A stretch of 64,000 nt of DNA, from the NCBI GenBank assembly GCA_026874595.1, contig CM049313.1, positions 33,290,008 through 33,354,007 of the forward strand, written 5' to 3'. The notes beneath the pieces are model-generated. The model searched no databases. It saw nothing but the letters and a program-made list of their open reading frames with translations, and was not told where the DNA came from. Every line of letters starts with the position of its first letter. Within the stretch, counting starts at the first letter, position 1. The translations under genes were made by a program, and so were the position numbers. This document shows positions 38,001 through 50,000 of the stretch, in pieces. This DNA is from Sipunculus nudus (taxonomy: Eukaryota > Annelida > Sipuncula > Golfingiida > Sipunculidae).

Positions 38001-41000
38001 GAAGTTTTTAGCTCAGCTGACTGTAAGTCATCTGAGCTATAGCAATCACTCTTTGTCCGTTGGCCGTCCGGCCATCCGTCCGTCTGTCCGTTAACAAGGC
38101 ACAAATCGTAACCACTGGACCTGGAATCTTCTAACTTTACATCCAGAGAGGTCCAGGAAAAATCTCCTTGGAAACCTGGAATTTGGTGTCTGTTACCCAT
38201 ATTCTTCAAGCTATGGGGGTCCAAAGTACCCCCCAGAATAATGAAAAATTTGATACAAAAGCTCAAATATCTGAACAACTAATGCATTGATCACCATGAT
38301 TCTTTGCATGGATATTGATCATGGAGTGTTTCTTCAGTTTCTGCAGACTGGTGGCACCACCTGTATTTTTTTATTTTTTATGATTTTTAGCTCAGCTGAC
38401 TATAAGTCATCTGAGCTATAGTCGTGATCCATTGTCCGTCGTCTGTCCGTCCGTCCGTAGATGAGGCACGTTTTGAAACCGTAAGACCTAGAAATCCAAA
38501 ATTTAGCATAATGTTAGATGTCCCAAGATCTCCTACCAAGCCGAAAACTGGATCTTTGCGACTTCGTTCCTTTGAGAAATTAAGGAAAAACCTCAAATTT
38601 TTATTAAAATCCTATTTTCACACTTCAGGACTGCCTTATATCAAAACCACCATTTTTCCTCATATTTACCATAAATATTCTTCTATATAGTTCCTATGTA
38701 CATGCCAGAAATTAAGTCTGTTTAGTATAAATTCTTAGAGTTATGGGCCCGAACATAATGGACTTTGTAAAAAATCAGGAAAAATATTTACTCACTTAAC
38801 ATGAAAAATTTTGAAACTAGAGTCTATTTTCCCAAGTATATTACTATGTTTAATTAAGATTCAATTGTTTACACAAAATTAGATCTGAAGTTATTAGGAT
38901 AAAAATAAAATCATGACCTTAAATTTTGCCTAACTTTAACCATGGCACTTTTTTTCCTGTATGTACATTTGATTTAATTTTCACAGCATGTAAACATAAA
39001 TATTTCATTTGTTTAAATCTGAAATTTGAAAATAAAAGCTTGAAAATAAAGCTAGTTATTGATATTTTTCTTGAGGCTGTATTGTAGTCATTTGCTTTGA
39101 TTACAGATTACAGATGCAGGGTCCCACCCCAGGTCACTGGAAGTCAGCTATGCCAGGGTTTCTGATTTGTTACAGTCACTGGGGGAGATCCCCTGCTGTG
39201 ACAGGTGTACAGTTATTCTCATATCACCACCCCAATCATCCCCCGCCCCCCCCCCCCCCTGCAAACCCAACCCACCAAGTGTTATGCAGTAATTGTTATT
39301 GTTTTCACTGTATCTCCTTAATTGCAATGCCGTTTCCACTCCGATATGCAAAAACTTTCCTTGAAAAAGTAATTCAAGGTGTAATCCAGAAGATGCAATG
39401 TTGTGTAATGTAGCATGTTTAAGGAAATCAATTTTATTTTAAATGATTTTAACAAATATAATTGAACCCATCAGTATGCTTAAATTTATAAACTATGAGG
39501 CACATTATGGATAAGTAAAGACACAATTAAACATTGTGAAATCTAAATCAAGTATTATTTTTAGATATTTGTTGTTATGCAGATTTAAAAGATATATTTT
39601 TGTGGTAAAAAATAAATAAACATTTGTATGCACAATGTGGTGGTATCTGACAAGATTGAGATTTATGATGATGCAATTGAGAATTATGAATCAACTTTTA
39701 TATTCAGATATATATGTTATATTGGAAATGTATAGAAATATAAACTTAAATTAAAAAAAAATTGATGTGATAAAAAAATGAGGATTTAATACAAACATTT
39801 GTTCATTATTTTCCTGCCTCAGCAGAATTTGAGATCAGGCTTGTTTGCCCTGTTTTATGTTGTTAATTAGTTATAATTCAGCTGTATAGATTTAATAAAA
39901 AAACATATATATTTAATAATATATATTATACAAAAAAATAAATTCAATTGTACAAATGTATAAACTACTGAAATGTCAACAGTTAATTAAAAAGCCAACT
40001 AATGATCATGGTAATAGTCCAGATCATTTGTTCACAAACTGCTCACATGCTTCAGTTTCAACATTAGGAAACACATGGTAAGGTCAAGAAAATATTATTT
40101 GCAACAATTTCTTGCTCAACAATACAAACCAATCATATAAACCAACCATGGCCTTTATTACCTCTTCCTCTTTCACTTTATCTCCATTTGATATTATATT
40201 AGATTTTTACCTTCAAGGTCAACTTCAGCTGAGCACAGTGACCCATGGGTCCCTTGTTTTTCTCTATTTTTGAGACCTAAAAAGATGCCGTTATTAGCGA
40301 ACATGTGAGCTTTTGCGATGGTGTGTCGGCGTCCTGCGTCTGTACGTTAAGCCATACTATCTTGAAAATGGCAAGAATTAGCATCACGAAATTTTATGCA
40401 TAAAATTAGTCATCAAAAAAACTCTATCGGATTTTGCTTATTTTTTGGCTAACTGCATTTTCTTAGATTTTATAGGGAAAAAGCTAAAAAAGCGTAAAAA
40501 ATCTTCTTCTCTGAAACTGTTTAGCCAAATTGTCCAATATTTTACAGAAATGATTCCTGGAACAATCTCTCTCAAGTTTGTTCGAATGGTTTAAGTTCGG
40601 TGATTTTTGGCCGAGGTACAGGAAGTTGAACTTAGTCATCTGTCCAAAAAAGCATACTAAAATTACAATCTCAGAATAGCTTGAGTTATCATCACCATAT
40701 TTTATGCCAATGTTGGTCACATGAGTCATATCTAAAATTGAGGTATTGGTGGCGCCACCTGCATCAGCCTTTTTTAGCTCAGCTGACTTTCAGTCATGCT
40801 GGGCTATAGCGATGGGTCTTTGTCCGTCGTCCTTCCGTCTGTCCGTCCGGCCGGCCGGCCGTCCGTTAGCAGGGCACAAATCGTAACTGTAGAGGCTAGG
40901 GCCATGAACCCTATGCAGTCTTAGAGGTTATAAAAAGATCTCCTTGCAAACCATAAATTAGATCACTGCGACCTATATTCTCGAAGTTATGGGGTGTGTT

Positions 41001-44000
41001 TGCACCCCCCAGAAATAACTCTTTGAGACAAAATTTTCATCCCAAACCTTCCATCTTTCACATACAGCTCACCTACCAACAGGGGAAGAACCATAATTTT
41101 TTTTAGGTCAAAAGGTCAAAGGTCAAGGTCACAGGAGCCTCTTCTTTGAAAAGCCTGTGGATGCATTTTAAGCCAACCCTTTCATCCCAATTCTTTGATT
41201 TTTCACATATAGCTCACCTACTAAGTTGGAGAAGAATCCTATAGATTTTGAGGTCACAAGGTCAAAGGTCAGGGTCACAGGATCCACTTCTTTGAAAAGG
41301 TTGTGGACACATTTCAAGCTAGACTTTTCATTCCAAACCTTCCAGCACTGATATCGCTTCTCTGCCAACAGGGGAAAAGACCTGTTGATTTTGAGGTCAA
41401 AGGTCAAGTTCACAGCACCCACTTCTTGCGTGGAGTCATTTTCAGGCAAACTTTTCAATCTGTACCTTCCATCTGTCATATACGGCTTACCTACCAATAA
41501 GGGAAGAAGCCTATTGATGTTGAGGTCAAAAGGTCAAAGGTCAAGGTCACAATATTTAATTGTTCTAAATGCTTGTGAGCATATTTCAAGTGTAACTGTT
41601 CAACCCAAACCTTCAGTCTTTCACATATGCCACATCTATGCATCACTCAGTTTGACTCAAACTTCATATTTATGGGTCTTTTTGCTTGAATAAATAACTT
41701 ATTGATTTTGGGGTCAGCTGGTCAGCAGGTTAAAGGTTGCAGGTCAAAGTTATTCACCCATTGGTTGCCAAGTAATTACACCAATTTAAGTGGTTAGTAG
41801 TTACCCATCATTTAGAAAGAATCCAGTTGATATATGGGCCAAAGGCCAAGGTCATAGGTCAGGGATGTTCACAATTACTTATTTTATAGACCATCTCTAT
41901 TTTTCTTGTATATATAACCATCCCACTCCAGCTGGTACATCTCCCTGTGTGGCTGTAATTGTGAGTGACAATGGTGACATATGACTCCCTTTTGTATCAG
42001 CCTATTAAGTGATAAGGCTCAGTGATAAGTACCTCCTTACTTCATAACAAAAACACTGTTGTCAGAATGCTTCAGCCAGGCATTAAGACTATGAGAGTAT
42101 AGTATTAAGGTTTAGCTACTGATTTATAAGATGATGGGAACATTTTGCAGTTTATTTTATGGAATCCTAGCAATAAACTTAGTTTCCTAGAAATCTGAAT
42201 ATTTTAATATATATCACCACATATAAAAGCAAGTGTTTGTTCTCATAATATGTGGATGTGTACCTTGATTTAGGACGGCTTTTTGTTTTGTTTCAAGACT
42301 CTTAGTCATGCTTTCTGCATTTCTTTTCTTTCAAATTTGGCAGTTTACCTACCCTGCTGACCCCATTGAAAAGCAGAGTGATAATAAAAAATATTGGACT
42401 TACACTTTTTACAATTGCATATCTATAAATCTGATATGAGGGCCTGGACATGCCTTTTGAATTATTTTGGGCATTCATTACTGGATAATTTGCCCCAAGT
42501 TTGGTCTCTTATTGGAGAATGTGGGATATCAAATGTCATACTTGTCAGAAATCCATTATGTCTGCCAGTTAGCCACCTTAGAAATTCTTTCTTCAGTGCA
42601 GTTTCAGTAATTTTTCTTTAATGTTTGGTCCGATTTAGAGAATGTTTGTTGTCTGATTTCAGACTTGTCAGAAGTCCAATATGGCCACCAGGCAACCATC
42701 TTTTAATTCCTTTTGATCATATTATCTCAAGAACAGTTAGAGTGAATGCAGTTGGATGTATATTTATGTAATCTTGTAAAGGATTGGGTCAAATATTTCT
42801 GAATAAATATTACCATCATTTATAAAAGTGCAGTACAGTTGGCTTGTATTGAATAAAAATTCATACAGAAGCACCTGTTTCTCAATAATTCTTGCATGTA
42901 TTTCCTTGATTTTTGCTATATATTTTGATCTTATATTTGCCCTTTGTGGTGTTCCTTTGAGACTGACAGGTTTCAAGCAAGCTGTTGGAATAGTTCCTGA
43001 TAGCTTAACAATCATGCATTTTCCTCAGACCATCAATTCACTGTGTTTTAACCAGACATAGGTGATATATATTTCTGTTGTCATAGAAAACTTTCAACAA
43101 ATTGGCAAATTGGTTCTTCAAAATTTGACTGGAAGTTGTGAATCTCAGTCCATGATGTCACAGGTCATGCTTGGCAGCTGAGCGTCATGACCCATGGGTC
43201 ACTTGTTTTCAGGGGTCATCAGTGTCCGTATCATACTGACAGCTACAGATAACTTCTTCTCTGAAACGAAATGGCCAAATTGTTTAATATCGAACAGAAA
43301 TGATCCTAGAGTAGTGCTTTCTGAAGTTTGTTCAAATGGTCTCAGTTCAGTGACTTTTGGCTAAGTTATGGGAAGCTGAATTCAGTCATATGCCATAACA
43401 GCCCATGTTAGCTAATTGGCTACAAAAATCTTCTTCTCAAAAACCACTGGGCCAAATTCTTAAATCTCACACATTTTTTCAAATGGTTTTGGTTCAATGA
43501 TTTTTGGCTGAGTTATGGGAAGCTGAACTCTGCCATTTTGCTGTATTTTCCCATAATAATTCCCTGAATCATTCTAATAATAATTGTCTTTTATGGTTCC
43601 AAAAAATGAATTTTGGCTGAATTATAAAGATTGAATTGAGTCATTTTACCATAAATGTTAGCTGTGTGAAGCAGATACATCTAGCCTAGCACCAGTTTAT
43701 CAGCATCCATTATATCATGCCTCTAGACATTTAGATTTCAGAATATCTATGGAAAATATTGACAAGAATGTTTTTTAAAAGCTTTTAAAAAATGTAGATT
43801 TATGATATAACATATCATCTGTACACAAACTCATAATTTCTCAGGAATAGCAGGAGCTACCATCCCCAAATTTTATGCAATTATCAGTCACATATCAAAT
43901 GTTAATGGATTTAGCTTATTTTTATGCCCCCGCCACAAAGTGGCCGGGGCATATAGTTTTACCCATGTCCGTCCTTCCGTCCTTCCGAAATCAAACAGTT

Positions 44001-47000
44001 GTACGGACTTTTTTTCGCAATGCCTGCAGATATTGGCCTGATTTTTGGTGTGTGGGCAGATATAGACCAGTTACAGATCGAGTTCGCGTTTCGTCCTGGT
44101 TGACCTACTTTTGACCGTTTTACAGCTCCTAAACTTAGAAAAAATTTCATGAAAATTGAAATATTCATGACAGATACACATGTACGGACTTTTTTTCGCA
44201 ATGCCTGCAGATATTGGCCTGATTTTTGGTGTGTGAGCAGATATAGACCAGTTACAGATTGAGTTCGTGTTTCTTCCTGGTTGACCTACTTTTGACCGTT
44301 TTACGGCTCCTGAACATAGAAAATTTCATGAAAAATATGAAATTTCATGACAAATACACATGTACAGACTTTTTTTCGCAGTGCCTGCAGATATTGGCCT
44401 GATTTTTGGTGTGTGGACAGATATAGACCAGTTACAGATCGAGTTCACGTTTCGTCCCAGTTGACCTAATTTTGACCGTTTTACGGCTCCTAAACTTGGA
44501 AATTTTCATGAAAAATAGAAATATTCATGACAGATACACATGTACGGACTTTTTTTCGCAATGCCTGCAGATATTGGCCTGATTTTTGGGGTGTGGGCAG
44601 ATATAGACCAGTTTCAGATTGAGTTCATGTTGTGTCCTGTTTGACCTACTTTTGACCGTTTTACGGCTCCTAAACTTAGAAAATTTCATGAAAAATAGAA
44701 ATACTCATGACAGATACACATGTACAGACCTATTCACAATGCCTGCAGATATTGGCCTAATTTTTGGTGTTTGGGCAGATATAGACCAGTTACAGATGGA
44801 GTTCGCGTTTTGTCCCAGTTGACCTATTTTTGACCGTTTGATGGTGCTCTAACATAGAAAATTTCATAAAAAGGTGCACATGTATGGACATTTTTTCGCA
44901 GTGCCTGCAGATACGGGCCTGATTTTTGGTGTGTAGGCAGATAATGGCCAGTTACAGTTCGAGTTCTTGTTTTGTCCCAGTTGACCTACTTTTGACCATT
45001 TGACTGCTCCTGAACATAGAAAGTTTCATGAAAAATTTAAATTTTCATAACAAATGCATATGTACTGACTTTATTTCCTCAATGCCTGCAGATACCACCC
45101 TGATTTTTTTTGTGTGGGCAGATAATGACAGTTACAGATCGAGTTTGCGTTTCATCCCGGTTGACCTACTTTTGATTGTTTTACGGCTCCTAAACATAGA
45201 AAATTTCATGAAAGACACAAATTTTTATGGAAAATGCACATGTATGGACTTTTTTTCACAATGCCTGCATATACTGGCATGATTTTTGGAGTGTTGCTTG
45301 ATAATGACCCGTTACAGATCGAGTTTGCATTTTGCCCTTGTTGACCTACTTTTAACCATACAAAAACACCTCCTGAACTTAAAAAATTTTCCAAATTTTA
45401 CAAATGTTTCTTATTTGCCCTAGGCGGGGGCATTCGTGTCGTTCCGACACATCTAGTTGCTATCTGCACTTACTTAGATTTTACAGGGGAAAAAGCTGAA
45501 AAAAAACTGTAAAAGTCTTCTTCTTGTAAACAGTCCAGCCAAATTGTTCAATATTTTACAGAAATGATCCCAGAGGCGAGCCTTCTCAAGTTTGTTCAAA
45601 TGGTTTGTGTTGGATAAATGTTAGCAGAGTTACATAACAGGCCAAGATTGTGTTTGTTTCTTGAATAGGTTGAGAAACTGCCAACTGTTTCAGATTTGGC
45701 AACAGATCAAGAGTTCATTCAGTGCAGCCAAATATAGGTCAACAGTTCAATCTGTGCAGCCAAGCACAAGGCATGTGATCACCTCATGGGCAGCATGTGA
45801 TCATCTCATGGGTAGCATGTGAACACCTCATGGGTAGCATGTGATCACCTCATGAGTATCATGTGATCACCTCATGGGTGTCATGCCCCTCAGGGCTGCA
45901 TATGGAGCCAATCTGTGAGCTTATGCAATTGTGTGGCTACTATTTTAGATTTGGCAATAGGCAAAAGGTCAGCCTGGATTTATTTATAGCTTTGGCAGAC
46001 TGCCAACTGTGTCAGATTATGCAACAGGTCAAGAGTTCACTCAGTGCAGCCAGGTACAGGTCAAAAGTTCACTCAGTCTAGCCAGGTGCAGGTCAAAAGT
46101 CCACTCAGTGCAGTAGCCTGAGCCAAGAATTTGTCACAGTACACTCGGGGCAACAGCCTTTCTCACCTAAGCCTGGTCAGCCCAGTTCATGTGCCTGCTT
46201 AATTCTGCAGAGGAATTTGATATATCAGCCTGAAATTATTATACATGTCAAATAGCTTTGTCGTATACAAGACTGGTGGTGCCACCTACAATAATTTTTG
46301 TGTTGTGTGCACCCATGCTAGAATTTCAGCAGTGATGTTGTGTATTGTTTCTTGTTCAAAATGTTTAGTACTTGCATTGTTCATATATATGAAAAGTAGT
46401 GGTTCAGCATTGAAGCGTTATACCTGGTGTATATCCATATGCACAGGTTCGCATTAGGCCTGTAGGCCTTGTCTGTAAATAGGGCACAAATCGTAACCGC
46501 TAGATCAAAGGAGGTCCATGAAAAGTCTTCTTGGAAACCTGGAATTAGGTCTCTGTTACCCATATTCTTCAAGCCATGGGGCTCCAAAGTACCCCCCCAG
46601 AATAATGAAAGATTTGATATAAAAGCTCAAATATCACAACTAATGCATTGATCACCATGATTCTTTGCATGGATATTGATCATGGGGTGTTACATCAGTT
46701 TTTACCAACTGGTGGTGCCACCTGTATTTTTTTATTTTTTACAATTTTTTCCTCTATTTTTGAGACCTTAAAAGATGCCGTCATCTGATAATAGGGCACA
46801 AATCGTAATGACTAGACCTAGAATCTTCTTTCTTGACATGCTTGGAGGACCATGAAAAGTCTCCTTGGAAACCTGAAATTAGGTCTCTGCCACCTATATT
46901 GTCATAGCTATGAGGCTCAGAAATACCCCCAGAATAATTGAACATTTGATACCAGAGTAGGACACAAATCATAACCATGAGGCCATGAATCTTCTAATTT

Positions 47001-50000
47001 GACATCCTGAGAGTTCCTCAAAAGTTCTCCCAAGAAACCTGAAATCGGGTCACAGGGCCCTATATTCTCAGAGTTTTGGGGTATGTTTGAGCACCCCAGA
47101 AATAATGCAAAATACACACAAATTGCCAGATTCCTCATGAAAGACTGGTTTGATTGTCATTAGATTTGTTGTGCTTATGGATCTTGATAAACTTAAGCTA
47201 ATATGCATGAACTATGATGCCACCTATCTTAACTGGTTGTCTGTGCCAGGACATATTATCAACATGTCAGTCGGATGAGCGTCATGACCCACAGGTCACT
47301 TGTTAATTGAAAAATGCCCTTGACATCATGGTAATGCTGCATCGCCCTCATGCTGAAAGATGATTTACTGACAGCTTTCAGGGAAACGGCAAGTACATTT
47401 GTGACGCCATGACTTGCATTCCAAAGATGGTCATATCATAACATGCTAAATCCCGGTGTAAAAAATATACTGTAAAAGCCCATAAAACACTCATCCCTGG
47501 GGTATTTACACTTGAATTCACACCAAAATTTAGCTTCTTAGTGATTTTCACAATTCCAACCTACATGATAAATTTCAGTAACATCTGTTATATGTTTCTT
47601 AAAATATATTGCAGACACACACGCACACAATCAAGTGAAAACAATAAGGGATGGCATTGTTCTCGCTTACAGTCATCACTTCTCGTGAACCAGTGGCTGT
47701 GCCAGCAACTGTCAAGGATGTGGTCAGGCTGTGGAGCTGCAGTGTGAACTGTTATGATGCACCCAAGATCCTGCCAACCACATATTTTGGATTAAGAAAA
47801 TTTAGTAGGCTTAAAGTTTCATGTTTTTTACTCCAAAAGCATGTGCTTTACGTAATTTCATGATTTCTATATTGGATGCCATTATGCATACCCTGCTGAA
47901 AATCAATCTATCATTTTGAGATGGTTTTAATGTACAAACAGTGAAAGAACATTGTATTTAATGAAGTTGAACTATGCTATAATTCTTAGTTAAAAAGGGA
48001 AGTTGTTATGTATTAATCTAATTTGAAAAACTTGAGAGGAACCTTATCATGTATAAAGCATCTTGAACTAACTAGAAAAATAGCTTCTTCTCTTTTAAAT
48101 AAAATGGTACCTTCCAAAATATTGCACAGAAACAGTTGGCTCACTGGATTGATAAAAAAAGTGGGCTGGGCACGTTCACTTGGGCCAACATAAACATATT
48201 GCAACAAAACACCTGCTTTGTCCCGTTTCTTTTCAGGCTTACAACCAGTGTTTCACAAACTATGCTAGTCGGGCCACAACACCTGTCAATTAGGAGATGT
48301 CCTGACTGATTTTGCTCCCAATATAAAACATGTTCCCACAGGCTGAACCCATTGTGTGTTACAGTGGCTTAGGGACAAGTGCTGAACGTGTCATTTCTGC
48401 TGAGGCCCCTGGACCCACTGTACACATCTGTGGCGATAGATTCTTACAATTAATTTACATTCAGTCCATGTTCCATAATATCCATCTAGCAGCAATTTAT
48501 CAGAGGACATGAAGGTCCATATATGGACTAGTGTGGACCACTCCTTGTTTGAGATCTGTCATGCATGTGCAAATTGTAGCTCCAGTCACACGGCCTTGTT
48601 TTGGTAAACAGAGACTGTGTTTACTCACACGCAGAACAATAACAAGCTGAAAGGGAGGTACTGAGACTGTGTGCTTGGGCGGTTTTGCTTGGAAATTTTT
48701 TTAAAAAGCAAATTTGAACTGATAGTGCGAAAGAATAGGTATAATGTTGCTCCTGATTATGTCCCTTTAAAATCTACACTTTTCTAATGAAAAGTATTGG
48801 GTTCCTAAATCAGTTAAAAATGATACTTTTAATTATATATGTTTGTTGGATTATTAAGTTGGTTATAATTCATGCTTTTGTCAATTAATTTGTTGGGTCC
48901 TTCAGTCTGTTAAACAATAACTAGCAAAATCTGCAATTTAAAGAAAAAATAAATCCTGAATGTACAGTAATGGAAATTGAGGACACTTAGATAGTGCAAC
49001 TCCCTAGGAGACCCCAGCAAGTTTTGGATTATTAACTTAATTTATTTGGAAACCACAATATTCAGTAAACTTTTCATCCTTGATAGTACCAAATTTCACT
49101 GTCAGGTGTCAGCAGATGTGGTTTCAAACTGTTCAAACTGTTATTTGCCTGTCAAAATTATATCAAGCTTTCTGAAACTGCCTTTTGGAACTCTCAAGAC
49201 AACATTTAAAATACCAATTCTGTGTGAATTCATCAGAAATTGAATTGCAGTGATAAAGTCAAAAGGCTAGAGATTGACACTGTGTTATGTCACCCGTCAA
49301 TCAAAGCTTGATCCTGTAAATGATATGACCTTTTATATTATCTACCAATAATAAACAGGAATTTCCATTCTTTTGATGTAATTTCCATTCTTTTGATGTT
49401 TTCTTTAGTCTTCACCAAAGTCTTAAGATTGTACACATGTATAAAATAACTGTATATAATTCTTGGTAGACCCTGTGTTTGGTTATCGTTTTGGTTAATT
49501 GTGAAAATGGAACCCTCTCAAAGTACTGGAAAATAACTTCACAAAATGTTAATCTGGCCAGTATGAACCCAACCACAGTATGTACTGGGTGGTGAAGATT
49601 GTAGTGGCCTTGTGCAAAATGTACCATCTTCATCAGACTGACAGCGCCGTCTGTCAGTTGCATGTTAAACTATTTAGTAGCTTACATTGGTTTGTCTGAA
49701 TGGTTTTTCTTCACCTCATTCAGTGTGAATCCTACTTGAATAAAGAACTGTTATTAAATCTGTTTAAATTTTGACAAATACATTGATGAAAGGGTCACAT
49801 GACACATGATATAGACAGCTCTGTGAATTGTCTCCAGAATTATTAAAAATAAAATTAAAAATAGGTTGCCAAGACAGACAAAAAGATCCATACTTCAGTG
49901 TGAGTAAACATGAATTAAAAAGGAAATATTTGGACTGTGATTATAAACATCCTGTTAGATACCTTAGCAAGTTCATAGTTGGGTATTTTAAAGCCAGCTA

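Larger units (their letters stand above)
40294..46473 (+). mobile_element. Dispersed element R1, third copy, split by two insertions
   Basis: R1 blocks are found at 40294-40774, 43207-43921 and 45457-46473 in the correct order. The first break (at a T-run after ggcgccacctgcatcagcct) is filled by an R2 element and the second (after 'ttagcttattt') by the element with ~180-bp core repeats. The 3' end has the same ggcctgtaggcc hairpin and ttgt as the copy ending at 7486. Confidence 0.8.

Noticed and set aside
37709-38278. Longest open frame on the minus strand (189 codons)
   Set aside because: It lies in dispersed repeat R2 and across a G22 tract, contains a poly-proline artefact from that tract, has no recognisable domain and no splice context.
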